Assembly: GCA_021324685.1 (NCBI GenBank)
Contig: JAJPIQ010000009.1
Coordinates: forward strand, 1 to 64,000
From: Bacteroidota bacterium
Lineage (GTDB): Bacteria > Bacteroidota > Ignavibacteria > Palsa-1295
DNA: 64,000 nucleotides
Direction: 5' to 3'
Shown here piece by piece: positions 9,722 through 18,025 of this stretch. The position numbers and the translations under genes were made by a program. Every line of letters starts with the position of its first letter. Position 1 is the stretch's first letter. The notes under the pieces were generated by a model that searched no databases, was not told where the DNA came from, and saw only the letters and a list, made by a program, of their open reading frames with translations.

Positions 9722-11401
9722 TCATTGTCCCTCCCCGAACCGGGTAAGAAAGGAGACTAAATTAGCGGTGGTGCCAAGCCGCAATTTCCGGCGAATCGAT
9801 TGGCGGTGATTTTCAACGGTTCTTGAAGAGAGGCAGAAAAGATTAGCAATGGCCTTGGTGGGCAAATTCAGCTTTATCATGACGGCGATCTTCAACTCCA
9901 TAGGAGTAAGTGCCGGATATTCTGATGCAATTTTGGAAAAAAACTCCCGGTGGACCTGATTGAATTGATGCTCGAACGTCTCCCAATCCCGATCGCTTTT
10001 AATATGAGCATCGATCTGTTCTGCAATTTCCTTCGCTTTTTTCGAAGATTTAATAACGGGCTCGATCTCCTCTTTTAAATTGCAAAGAAACTCGTTTTTC
10101 TGGACAAGTTGAAGTGCCAGCTGCGTTAGTTCGTTCGATTGTCGTTCTGTTTCCGCACGAAGGATTTCTGCGCGTTTATTCGCATCTGCTGCCAACTCCT
10201 CTAACCGCGCGCGTTCACGGTCTGCCTTTTCGATTTCAACACGGGAAAAAATTTCGATGATCGCTCGTTCACTTTTTTTATTATGCAATTCTTCTGAAAG
10301 AGCAAAATGCAGGTTAAAATAATGAACCGCCTTTTTTAAGTCGCCCGTCTCTTCGTATCCTTTTGCAAGGGCATTGGCCGCATCGCATTCTTCTTGTCTC
10401 ATTCCGGAGTCCCGAGACATTGCAAAAGCAATTTGAAGGGGAGTGAGGGCTTTTTTCGGCTCGCGAATATTAATGTATAGTTTCCCTAACCCTATATGAG
10501 CAATAATATCGATGCTTGCAATGTGCAAAGCTTCATTGATTTTAATAGCCTTTTGAAAATGCCGAAATGCTCTTTTATCGTCTTTAGCGTTCAGTGCAAT
10601 TTCTCCGAGGGCACATTCAACATACGCTTCTGAATCGCGTTTTTGCAATCGCTCTGCCAATGTAAGAGATTGCGAAAAAAGGTCTTTCGCTCGAGAGACG
10701 TCCTCTTGTTCATTTGCAATCAGAGCCAGGTGATATAGAGCACTTTCCCATGCGTCTTCATCACGAACATTTTTTGCCAGGAGCGATGCTCGTTCGAAAA
10801 ATGCTTGTGCTTTTTCCAGGTCATGTATCGTGAGATAGATTCTGCCGATATTTGAAAAAAGGACTGATCGGCGAAGAGGATCGTCTTTGAGGTCCAGAAT
10901 TGCTATCGCGGAATAAAACTGTTCGAGGGCATTCGGGTAATCTGCAAGCGCGAGGAATGTATTACCCGTCTCGATGAGCACTTCCACCCGACGTGAACTT
11001 CCGTCCTCGGTCAGTTCTAATGCCTGCCGAAAATTCTTGAGTGCCTCGCGATGTTGCCCAATTTTAGACAACGCCATTCCGCTCAGTAAAATAGCACTGG
11101 CTTTGGTACCGGATGTAGGTTCAGCTTTATCGAGTATTTCAATGGCTTTGCCGGCTTCCTGGATGGTTCGAGTATATTCAGAGAGTTGAAAGCTTGCGCA
11201 ACCCATTCGAAGAAAGGCTCGGGCTTCCTCGACCTTATTTTTTCTTTTTCTCGCAAGCTTAATAGCTTCCGTTGCCCAGGCATGAGCTTCCTTTGGATGA
11301 TTCCTGTATAGCTGGATACTCTTTTCCAGTAACAGCCGAAGCCGGTCCTCATCGGAGGATGCTTTCGCAATTTCACCTTTTGCTTCTTCGAGATCCGGCA
11401 T
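9722..11401 (-). CDS. TPR-repeat regulator with C-terminal LuxR-type HTH
   Basis: 559 residues from the ATG at 11401. The first 380 or so residues are helical pairs of the TPR type, for example ALKNFRQALELTEDG and RAFRHFQKAIKIN. A charged coiled coil follows (about 385-470). The C-terminus LTPMELKIAVMIKLNLPTKA with SSRTVENHRQSIRRKL is a LuxR/GerE helix-turn-helix. There is no signal peptide, membrane helix or receiver domain, so it appears to be a cytosolic DNA-binding regulator that senses through its TPRs. It lies 35 bp upstream of the T9SS cargo gene on the same strand, a possible co-transcribed target. What it responds to is unknown. Confidence 0.8.
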   Translation of the reverse strand: MPDLEEAKGEIAKASSDEDRLRLLLEKSIQLYRNHPKEAHAWATEAIKLARKRKNKVEEARAFLRMGCASFQLSEYTRTIQEAGKAIEILDKAEPTSGTKASAILLSGMALSKIGQHREALKNFRQALELTEDGSSRRVEVLIETGNTFLALADYPNALEQFYSAIAILDLKDDPLRRSVLFSNIGRIYLTIHDLEKAQAFFERASLLAKNVRDEDAWESALYHLALIANEQEDVSRAKDLFSQSLTLAERLQKRDSEAYVECALGEIALNAKDDKRAFRHFQKAIKINEALHIASIDIIAHIGLGKLYINIREPKKALTPLQIAFAMSRDSGMRQEECDAANALAKGYEETGDLKKAVHYFNLHFALSEELHNKKSERAIIEIFSRVEIEKADRERARLEELAADANKRAEILRAETERQSNELTQLALQLVQKNEFLCNLKEEIEPVIKSSKKAKEIAEQIDAHIKSDRDWETFEHQFNQVHREFFSKIASEYPALTPMELKIAVMIKLNLPTKAIANLFCLSSRTVENHRQSIRRKLRLGTTANLVSFLTRFGEGQ

Positions 11402-11473
11402 AAGGAGTGGCAAAAAGTAACACTTTTCGTCCTAAGATAAACCCACCCGGCATCCAATCGTTACTTTTCGAGA

Positions 11474-11537
11474 CTACTCAATTTCTACTCAATTCAAAAA
11501 AAGAAAAAACGACTTAAAAAAGCAACTTAAAAAAGCA
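11474..11537. repeat. two short tandem direct repeats in intergenic DNA
   Basis: CTACTCAATT occurs at 11474-11483 and 11485-11494 (period 11). ACTTAAAAAAGCA occurs at 11512-11524 and 11525-11537 (period 13, perfect tandem). They lie between the TPR-LuxR gene and the terminator-like hairpin of the upstream secreted-protein gene. Confidence 0.8.
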
Positions 11538-11565
11538 AATCGACCCGCCGTTCGCGGGCCGATTT
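11522..11565 (-). terminator. intrinsic terminator downstream of the Gln-rich secreted protein
   Basis: AAATCG and CCCGC (11537-11548) pair with GCGGG and CGATTT (11554-11565) around a CGTTC loop, with one A-C mismatch. Read on the minus strand the hairpin is followed by GC and then a run of six T, with more T runs beyond. It would end the transcript of the 11649-12338 gene before the TPR-LuxR gene. Confidence 0.65.
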
Positions 11566-11579
11566 AGTCCCATCAACTA

Positions 11580-11612
11580 CCCAACTGCATAAGTTCGCAC
11601 AGCAGCTGGGCG
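11580..11612. repeat. imperfect inverted repeat
   Basis: CCCAACTGC and GCAGCTGGG flank a 13-base spacer, 9 bp with one G-T pair. It lies just 3' of the Gln-rich protein gene and upstream (in minus-strand order) of the stronger terminator hairpin. It has no T run of its own. Confidence 0.4.
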
Positions 11613-11648
11613 AAAATTAGAGCATCGTGCAATCAGGGCTTGCGATTT

Positions 11649-12338
11649 TTAGTCGCGGCCGTCGGCTTTGCCATTCTTGAACCACCCGTTATGGCGACCG
11701 TTGTTGCCATGCTGAGCATAGGCCTGGGTTTGTGCAATCCGTGTTTCTTCTGTGCGGGCATGGCCCCCACGATACTCCTGCGTCTGGGCCTGTGCCGAGC
11801 CGGCTGCCCTGCCGGCCTGATATGCAGCCCGCTGCTGCTCACGATCGCGCTCCTCTTCCCAACGGTGGTGCTGGGCTTGATCGTATGCCGTATTGGGCGC
11901 GTAGCCTGGGGCAGGTGCGTACGCCGTTGGAGCTGGAACATACGCCGGAGCCTGATAGACCGGCGCCTGCTGCGCGGTTGCGAGCTGCTGGTTCAACTGG
12001 CGCTCTTCCTGACGGAGTTGCTCAAGTTGCGCTCGTAATTGCGCTTCCTGCTGGCGAACACTGTTCAACTGGGCCTGTACCTGACTCTGATTATACACCG
12101 GAGTGTACGATGGAGCATAGGAAGGCGTGCTTGGTACATAGACCGGTGCCGTAGAGGGTACGTACACGGGCGTGGTTCCCGGAACGGTTGTGGTCCCCGG
12201 GAGGGTCGCAGGTATCGTTGTGCCCGGAATCGTCGTCGTCGTATGCGGCCGCGTTCCCGGGCCGGCTTGAGCGAAGGCGTAGTCTGCGCCGAACACAAGG
12301 ATGAAAGAGAGTGTCACTAAGGTGGTTAATCGTCTCAT
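11649..12338 (-). CDS. secreted low-complexity, Gln/Pro-rich coiled-coil protein
   Basis: 229 residues from the ATG at 12338 (MRRLTTLVTLSFILVFG), chosen because it opens a good signal peptide ending YAFAQA. The order is: a Thr/Pro repeat region (PGTT and PVYVPST units, about 25-75), a Gln/Arg-rich coiled coil (about 80-120), an Ala/Pro/Tyr region with PAPTAYAPAPGYAP, then a charged His/Gln region ending KNGKADGRD. I do not recognise the family. The composition suggests an extended envelope or surface protein. An intrinsic terminator follows it, so it is probably monocistronic. Confidence 0.62.
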   Translation of the reverse strand: MRRLTTLVTLSFILVFGADYAFAQAGPGTRPHTTTTIPGTTIPATLPGTTTVPGTTPVYVPSTAPVYVPSTPSYAPSYTPVYNQSQVQAQLNSVRQQEAQLRAQLEQLRQEERQLNQQLATAQQAPVYQAPAYVPAPTAYAPAPGYAPNTAYDQAQHHRWEEERDREQQRAAYQAGRAAGSAQAQTQEYRGGHARTEETRIAQTQAYAQHGNNGRHNGWFKNGKADGRD

Positions 12339-12340
12339 AA

Positions 12341-12369
12341 GTAGTACAGGTTTATTTAATACTACCTGT
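12341..12369. promoter_or_regulatory. overlapping inverted repeats in the leader of the Gln-rich protein gene
   Basis: GTAGTA/TACTAC and ACAGGT/ACCTGT are two interleaved 6-bp inverted repeats directly before the ATG at 12338. They may be an operator or leader structure. The support is only the symmetry. Confidence 0.3.
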
Positions 12370-12393
12370 TGGTACAACCCGTGTTCCCAGGAG

Positions 12394-12434
12394 TTCATGA
12401 TTTTCCTTAATAGTGATTCACAAAATTCATGATT
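12394..12434. repeat. direct repeat TTCATGATT, period 32
   Basis: TTCATGATT at 12394-12402 and 12426-12434, about three helical turns apart, in the region upstream of the Gln-rich protein gene. It could be a paired regulator site. Confidence 0.4.
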
Positions 12435-12513
12435 CGGGATCGGCGTGTTACTGGAAGAGAAAAACGCTACGTGCGCGATATCATGCGGATATCGAGAAGA
12501 CGTAGTCGTTTAC

Positions 12514-12551
12514 AGAGCATTATCGTTTCACCATTAGAGAGCATTATCGTT
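12514..12551. repeat. direct duplication spanning the DUF6176-like stop codon
   Basis: AGAGCATTATCGTT occurs at 12514-12527 and 12538-12551 (period 24). The second copy contains the stop codon of the minus-strand gene at 12544. The duplicated copy therefore places a second in-frame TAA eight codons further on. Confidence 0.8.
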
Positions 12552-12891
12552 CTACAATCTCTTGTATCTTCGGATCGAGAAAGACAACATCGGCATCGAT
12601 ATCTTTCCGCAGGTAGGTGCGATCAATGCACTCGTCGCCAAACGCGCGATGAAGCTCGTCGATGGGGTACGGGGAAGTTTCGATCGGCTCCGCTCCCGCG
12701 CCCTGGATCGCGAACCAATACAAGAATTCTTCTTCGCCGATCTTCTCACGAAAGATCGTCTCGACGTACATCTTTTCGCGTTCGAGCGTTTCGATGCACT
12801 CGGTCCTCCGGTCATTCAGAGTTTGGAACCATTCATCGACTCGCGCTGACATTCCATGTTTAATTTTAAGCCGTGTTAGTTCTACTTTCAT
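12544..12891 (-). CDS. DUF6176-like protein of unknown function
   Basis: 115 residues starting MKVELTRLKIKHGMSARVDE. The pattern (a short beta strand, then LEREKMYVETIFRE and EFLYWFAIQG) recalls the small cytosolic DUF6176 family, as I remember it. There is no signal peptide or membrane segment. It starts 25 bp after the stop of the lamin-tail gene and shares its strand, so the two may be co-transcribed. No Shine-Dalgarno sequence is obvious before the ATG. Function unknown. Confidence 0.65.
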   Translation of the reverse strand: MKVELTRLKIKHGMSARVDEWFQTLNDRRTECIETLEREKMYVETIFREKIGEEEFLYWFAIQGAGAEPIETSPYPIDELHRAFGDECIDRTYLRKDIDADVVFLDPKIQEIVER

Positions 12892-12894
12892 AGG

Positions 12895-12921
12895 GTAATG
12901 TTATCATAGAGTAATGTTATC
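12895..12921. repeat. direct duplication spanning the lamin-tail gene stop codon
   Basis: GTAATGTTATC at 12895-12905 and 12911-12921 (period 16). The second copy contains the stop codon of the minus-strand gene ending at 12917. The first copy lies between the two genes. Confidence 0.8.
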
Positions 12922-15124
12922 TCCGTTTTCCTGCAATCGCCACCCCCACTACTTGTTTCATCGTGCGGACGGGATTTTGTGAAGAAAGTTCGATGAGTGC
13001 GGTGTATAGGCCCGGCATAAGCGTCTGGCCGTTGTCCTTTCGTCCATCGAAAAGGATCGTCGTCGCACCGATCATTTGCACGGCATCGGCAAGAGTGCGT
13101 ACAATCTGTCCGCGCAGATCGAATAGGCGTACCCGCAGCGCCCATTCGGTCGTTGCATCGCCCGTCTGGATGGTCAGCGTCGATGCATCCTCGAAGCCAT
13201 CGCCATCGGGCGAAAACGGATTCGGCGCGAAGCTCGTGACGAACGACGTTCCAATGGGAACGACCGAATCGATCGTTGAAGATGCGATAGAATTTTTTGC
13301 GAGTGGTGTCGCGCCGGAACTGTCGATCGAAGCCTGCCAGTTGCTGGCAAGATCCGAAGGCATGCCGGGATCTTTTCGCTCCAAAGAAATCCCAATAAAC
13401 GATTTTCGCACAAGGCTTTGCTGCCAGCCTTTTAAATAATGGACGGAGTCGATACATGTCGAGTCCAGATCATGAAGAGTAAGAAAGCACGAGTCGTGAC
13501 CCAAATCGAGTGTGGAAACTCCCAGTCCGGCGACGCCGTCACGGTCTCGAAGGCGTGGATAGGTCGAAAAAAAGATCCCAACATCGGCCGCGATCACGCC
13601 GAACGAATCCGGAGCAATTATGAGCGGCGTTATCGTGTGCGTGTATTCAGCCGGACGTTTTTCGCCGGTGATCAGCCGTGTGGAATCGAGCGAAATCCAT
13701 CGCTTGGTTCTGTTGTACAGTTCGACCCACTCGCAACTCGCGGGTGTCGGATCGAACATGATCTCGTTAATCACAAGACTGTCTTCTGGAATCGGAATAT
13801 CGATAGAACACAGAAGCGTATCGTTGGAAGGACGTTCGTCCAGAGGATTGGAAAGAACAGCCGTCGCGTGCCACATTCCGAAAATATTTTCCGGAAGTAA
13901 AACTGGAACTTCGATCGTGTTTCCGGGTGCAATGGCTTCTGAAGCCATTGCCTTTACGGTGTCACGATCGCCGATAATGACCGACAGGGTCGTGTTGGCC
14001 ACCGTGTCCTTGCCAATATTTTTAAATTCAAGATAGAGATTCGATTCCGTGACCCGCGCTCCGATCAACGCAAGATCATAGGTTCGAATGCGGCAGGAAT
14101 TTGGGCGCAGAATGGTCGAACCCTTGGGGTCCGAGCAGGCGGCCCAGTTTGAAGGGATGGATCCTGCTTTTCCAGGATCGATCCGCTCGATCGAGGTTCC
14201 ATTCGATGCGATCCAGTTCCCATTATAGGCGATCGTGTCGATGAGATCGCCGAGCGGATCGCGCAACGCGAGTGTCGAACCGGTATTCAGAAGTGTGGGA
14301 AGCGAGACCTGGACGATTTTGAACGGTGCTATCGAATCGATTTGGGCGAGCGGCGTGGGATTAGCAGAAAGCACAACCATCGAGTCCGGGGCAACTTTAG
14401 TGTTCGTTGCAGCGATCGTACGCGGCGTATTTGTACCTATGGTGATCTGCCAGTGTGAGAGATCGATCGTGTCGTTTGCCGTATTGAGCAATTCGATCCA
14501 TTCGGGTTCGGGACTTACCGGCGCAAACATGATCTCGTTAATGACAACGTCAAGGGGGTTCGCGGGTATGTACGTGGGAGTCGAGTCGGAACTGGCAAGA
14601 CTATTTTTTGCGCCTGGTGTCGCGGAGGTTTCCCCAGCACTCGTCGGTGCAATGGAAGTTCCCCAATTCGTAGGATCGCTGGAAGTGCCGGATACATTGC
14701 GCCGTTCGAGCGATGCGCTGCTTGAGCCACCCCATGAGGGAAGATAAGGGACACTGTCGATCGTCTGGAGTCCGGCATTCTTTAGTAGAAGCTGTGTTCC
14801 AGCATTTGGCAGGTCCGGCAGTGGTCCTTGAACGATCGTATAATTCCCGGGCCTCCAGGCGATCAGTGCGGCGGAATCTTTTGTGAGTACAATGAAACGA
14901 TGCCCAGAGATCGAAGCCGCTGGAAGCGTACCCGTTTTCGAGGTCGTTGCAATGACCCAACCAGTAAGATCGACCACCGTTGAATCCATATTGTAGAGTT
15001 CGATCCATTCCGGCTCCGGGCTTTTCGGAGCGTACATGATTTCATTGATAACGACTCCGCTTTGAGCAAATACCGCGAGTGGTGGAGTCACAACGAACAA
15101 AAATAGAAGGCTGAGTTTGCTCAT
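12917..15124 (-). CDS. secreted lamin-tail-domain protein with FlgD/T9SS-like C-terminus
   Basis: 735 residues with a signal peptide ending VFAQS. Three lamin-tail-like modules begin VVINEIMYAPKSPEPEWIEL (about 24), VVINEIMFAPVSPEPEWIEL (about 193) and LVINEIMFDPTPASCEWVEL (about 450). Each has the conserved ExEWIEL(Y/L)N core and a following DLTGW/DLSHW-type strand. The last 100 residues begin FAPNPFSPDGDGFEDAS and contain VRLFDLRGQIVRTL and DGRKDNGQTLMPGLYTA, the FlgD-Ig-like C-terminal module found in T9SS-exported proteins. Lamin-tail modules in bacterial secreted proteins are often linked to surface or nuclease functions, but no nuclease domain is seen here. It may be a structural surface protein. 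Confidence 0.82.
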   Translation of the reverse strand: MSKLSLLFLFVVTPPLAVFAQSGVVINEIMYAPKSPEPEWIELYNMDSTVVDLTGWVIATTSKTGTLPAASISGHRFIVLTKDSAALIAWRPGNYTIVQGPLPDLPNAGTQLLLKNAGLQTIDSVPYLPSWGGSSSASLERRNVSGTSSDPTNWGTSIAPTSAGETSATPGAKNSLASSDSTPTYIPANPLDVVINEIMFAPVSPEPEWIELLNTANDTIDLSHWQITIGTNTPRTIAATNTKVAPDSMVVLSANPTPLAQIDSIAPFKIVQVSLPTLLNTGSTLALRDPLGDLIDTIAYNGNWIASNGTSIERIDPGKAGSIPSNWAACSDPKGSTILRPNSCRIRTYDLALIGARVTESNLYLEFKNIGKDTVANTTLSVIIGDRDTVKAMASEAIAPGNTIEVPVLLPENIFGMWHATAVLSNPLDERPSNDTLLCSIDIPIPEDSLVINEIMFDPTPASCEWVELYNRTKRWISLDSTRLITGEKRPAEYTHTITPLIIAPDSFGVIAADVGIFFSTYPRLRDRDGVAGLGVSTLDLGHDSCFLTLHDLDSTCIDSVHYLKGWQQSLVRKSFIGISLERKDPGMPSDLASNWQASIDSSGATPLAKNSIASSTIDSVVPIGTSFVTSFAPNPFSPDGDGFEDASTLTIQTGDATTEWALRVRLFDLRGQIVRTLADAVQMIGATTILFDGRKDNGQTLMPGLYTALIELSSQNPVRTMKQVVGVAIAGKRR

Positions 15125-15152
15125 CAGGACACAATGGACACTTTATACAACA

Positions 15153-15182
15153 TTCATAGTATATTATCCAAAATTCATAGTA
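15153..15182. promoter_or_regulatory. direct repeat TTCATAGTA, period 21, in a divergent promoter region
   Basis: TTCATAGTA at 15153-15161 and 15174-15182, two helical turns apart, in the 138-bp gap between the divergent lamin-tail gene and rimO. The spacing suits a dimeric regulator site. No matching pair was seen elsewhere except the related TTCATGATT pair at 12.4 kb. Confidence 0.4.
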
Positions 15183-15262
15183 CAAATATCGCTAATTTTC
15201 CAATGCATCGAGAAAAATCCGGTTTAGGAACGGAGCTATCCATAGTGTGTTAGGACGGATCC

Positions 15263-16585
15263 ATGCCCCACAACGACACGATCTCCACGCGCCAGAAAGT
15301 CGCCGTTATTACGTTAGGCTGTGAAAAAAATACCGTCGATTCGGAAGTGATCGGAGGTATACTGGCTCGGCGTGGCGTTCAGTTGGAAGAACAGGTTGAA
15401 CGCGCGCAAACGATTATTGTCAATACGTGCGGCTTTATTGACCACGCAAAAAAGGAATCGGTCGATGCTGTCCTCGAAGCATTGGAACTGAAAAAAAACG
15501 GTGTCGTGAAGCGCGTGTTTGTGGCCGGCTGCCTTTCGGAACGCTACCGTTCGGAACTGGAAGCCGAATTGCCGGAAGTCGACCGCTTTTTCGGCACGCA
15601 GGATTTCGAACGCATTCTCACGGCAGTGCTGCCGGAAGCAGAATTCAATTTAAAGGATAATCTTTTAGGCGAGCGGCAAGCCTCGGGCCCACGTCATTTC
15701 GCGTATCTTAAAATTTCTGAGGGCTGCGACCATCCCTGCTCCTTTTGCGCGATCCCGATCATGCGCGGCGGGCATCGTTCCCGAACGATCGAAGAACTCG
15801 AATTCGAAGCGATGATGCTTGCAGCGGGCGGTGCGAAAGAATTGGTCTTCATTGCGCAGGACTCGACGAACTACGGACTCGATCTCTACGGCGAGCGACA
15901 ACTCTCGAAACTACTCACGCGGCTTGCACGGATTTCCGGCGTCGAATGGCTCCGCGTGATGTATGCCTATCCTGCGAAGTTCCCTCTCGATGTATTAGAT
16001 GTCATGGCCTCCGAACAGAAGGTCCTGCCGTACCTCGATATTCCGGTCCAGCATGCTTCGACCGAAGTGCTGAAATCGATGCGCCGTGGTATTACACGCC
16101 GCGCGACCGAGGAACTGATTCGAACCGTTCGCGATCGGGTTCCGAACATTACCCTTCGTACGACTCTCATTACGGGTTATCCAACCGAAGGCGATCGGGA
16201 GTTTGAAGAACTTGTGGAGTTCGTTCAGGAAATGCAGTTCGACCGGCTTGGAATTTTCACCTACAGCCAGGAAGAAGGGACAACCGCACATCCGCTTGGA
16301 GATCCGATTCCGCAAGCGGAGAAGTTACGGCGTCAGGCATATCTCTACGATCTGCAGTCCGACATTTCGCTTGTGAAGAACCAGCAAAAGATCGGTTCTA
16401 CGGAACACGTTCTTATCGAACGGATGGAGAACGAGAAGTATATCGGAAGGACGGGTGCCCATGCGCCGGAAGTCGATGGGGAAGTGCGGGTCGTAAGCGA
16501 TCGCCCTCTGGAGATTGGGAATTTCGTTATGGCGCGTGTTGTCCAAGCATCGGAATTCGATCTGGAAGCGGAAGCGCTGTCGTGA
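15263..16585 (+). CDS. rimO: ribosomal protein S12 methylthiotransferase RimO
   Basis: 440 residues, normal length. The N-terminal UPF0004 domain has three cluster-binding cysteines (TLGCEKN, NTCGFI, AGCLSE). The radical-SAM centre is CDHPCSFC (CxxxCxxC) with AIPIMRGGHRSR, characteristic of RimO. The C-terminal 70 residues form a TRAM-like domain. The enzyme adds a methylthio group to Asp of ribosomal protein S12 using two 4Fe-4S clusters. It is the first gene of a plus-strand group with the GWxTD gene one base downstream. Confidence 0.95.
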   Translation: MPHNDTISTRQKVAVITLGCEKNTVDSEVIGGILARRGVQLEEQVERAQTIIVNTCGFIDHAKKESVDAVLEALELKKNGVVKRVFVAGCLSERYRSELEAELPEVDRFFGTQDFERILTAVLPEAEFNLKDNLLGERQASGPRHFAYLKISEGCDHPCSFCAIPIMRGGHRSRTIEELEFEAMMLAAGGAKELVFIAQDSTNYGLDLYGERQLSKLLTRLARISGVEWLRVMYAYPAKFPLDVLDVMASEQKVLPYLDIPVQHASTEVLKSMRRGITRRATEELIRTVRDRVPNITLRTTLITGYPTEGDREFEELVEFVQEMQFDRLGIFTYSQEEGTTAHPLGDPIPQAEKLRRQAYLYDLQSDISLVKNQQKIGSTEHVLIERMENEKYIGRTGAHAPEVDGEVRVVSDRPLEIGNFVMARVVQASEFDLEAEALS

Positions 16586-16586
16586 T

Positions 16587-18023
16587 ATGTCTCCGCTCCG
16601 CTCGTTTGTTTGTCTTTTTGTCCTTCTGAGCGCTGTCGTCGTCTCTGGTCGCTCCGACGCACAAGAACGGTCATTTCGGCATCCGCCCGCGCTTTCCGGA
16701 GATATCGCCCCCGCGGCGTTCGACCTGCTCGCATTTCAGTCCGCACATTCCGATAGCACGCGACTCGACCTGTATGTGGCGGTTCCTTTCAGCCGTCTTC
16801 AATTTCTCTTTGCGGTCGATAAATATGTTGCCGAGTATGCCGTCGGCCTGCAGGTCATTGGAAACGAAAAATTACTCATCGATCGCTATGAAACGTACAC
16901 CGTGCTCGAGAACTCGGTCCAGCACAAGGCGCGTCTGGATGCGCGGGAAGAACGCGCGGACGCGGAGCAGCTTTCGTTCCTGCTCGCCCCCGGCCGGCAA
17001 TACGAAGTCAGGATCGCGATCCGAGATCTTACGTCGCACCGCGCTTTTGACACAACGTTCGATATCCAGGTCAGGGGTTTTTCCGAAAGTGGCCCGGAAA
17101 TGAGCGACCTCATGATCTATCGAGATAAACATGGCATGCGAATGGTCCCTTCGATCGGCCCGGATGTTTCCATGCTCACCGGTAACAATTCGGGGATCGA
17201 GGACCGCGGCCAAAGCGGTGTCTTTGCTGAACTGTATCATATCCCGCTCGATACCACGCTTGCAGTGGTCAGCGAAATACTACCTGCTTCCTCGAGCGGA
17301 TCGGCCGAAAATATCTTGGCTAGAAGTGTTTTGGTGTTCCGAACTCCCCTTAGAGACTCGATAACCGGGAACTCAGCGGTTATTTCTCAAATGCCACTCT
17401 TCGAGTCTCTTTCGTTCGAAGATCTTTGGACGGGACGCTATGTACTCCGAACCTATCTGCTTCGCTCGGTTCGCGACACGGATACGGAGGACCCGGCCGC
17501 CCTCGAAAAGCGCGCGATGGTCTGGAATGAACGGGCGATCGAGGTCCTCGCTGCTCGCGGAGTCCCGACCCATGCGGCGGATTTGGACGAAGCGATCGAA
17601 GAGATCCGGATCATTGCGACGTCCAGTGAACTCGAAGCACTGGAATCCGCCCACGATGCAAAAGAGAGACGCAAAGCAATCCTCGATTTTTGGAAAAATA
17701 AAAATCCGTTCCCGAATGAGCGGTCGAACCGGCCGATGAGCATTTTTTATGGTCGTATCGAATATGCCAACGAGCATTTTTCGACCGGTTTTTTGCCGGG
17801 ATGGAAAACCGATCGCGGACATGTTTATATCGCGCTGGGTCCACCGAGCGAAATTGAAACGCATCCGGAAGAAACGATGCAAAAACCCTATGAAATCTGG
17901 CATTACCCGGAATTAGGACAGCGTTATACCTTCGTGGATGAATTTATGATGGGAGAATACCGGTTGGTCGGTGCACTGCCCCCGCGCGGGACATTCCTGT
18001 GGGACGAAGTTCCCACACATTGA
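16587..18023 (+). CDS. GWxTD-domain secreted protein
   Basis: 478 residues from the ATG at 16587, one base after the rimO stop; the longer ORF reads back into rimO and is not used. A signal peptide ends near GRSDAQE. The C-terminal 110 residues carry the family motif GFLPGWKTDRGHVYIALGPP, then EIWHYPELGQRYTFVDE. GWxTD proteins occur in Bacteroidota, Chlorobiota and related phyla, and their biochemical role is unknown. The N-terminal 330 residues appear beta-rich, with no catalytic motif recognised. It probably faces the periplasm or outer membrane. Confidence 0.82.
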   Translation: MSPLRSFVCLFVLLSAVVVSGRSDAQERSFRHPPALSGDIAPAAFDLLAFQSAHSDSTRLDLYVAVPFSRLQFLFAVDKYVAEYAVGLQVIGNEKLLIDRYETYTVLENSVQHKARLDAREERADAEQLSFLLAPGRQYEVRIAIRDLTSHRAFDTTFDIQVRGFSESGPEMSDLMIYRDKHGMRMVPSIGPDVSMLTGNNSGIEDRGQSGVFAELYHIPLDTTLAVVSEILPASSSGSAENILARSVLVFRTPLRDSITGNSAVISQMPLFESLSFEDLWTGRYVLRTYLLRSVRDTDTEDPAALEKRAMVWNERAIEVLAARGVPTHAADLDEAIEEIRIIATSSELEALESAHDAKERRKAILDFWKNKNPFPNERSNRPMSIFYGRIEYANEHFSTGFLPGWKTDRGHVYIALGPPSEIETHPEETMQKPYEIWHYPELGQRYTFVDEFMMGEYRLVGALPPRGTFLWDEVPTH

Positions 18024-18025
18024 AT

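Noticed and set aside
16515-16586. Upstream extension of the GWxTD ORF into rimO
   Set aside because: The start at 16587 directly after the rimO stop gives a normal signal peptide; the extension does not.
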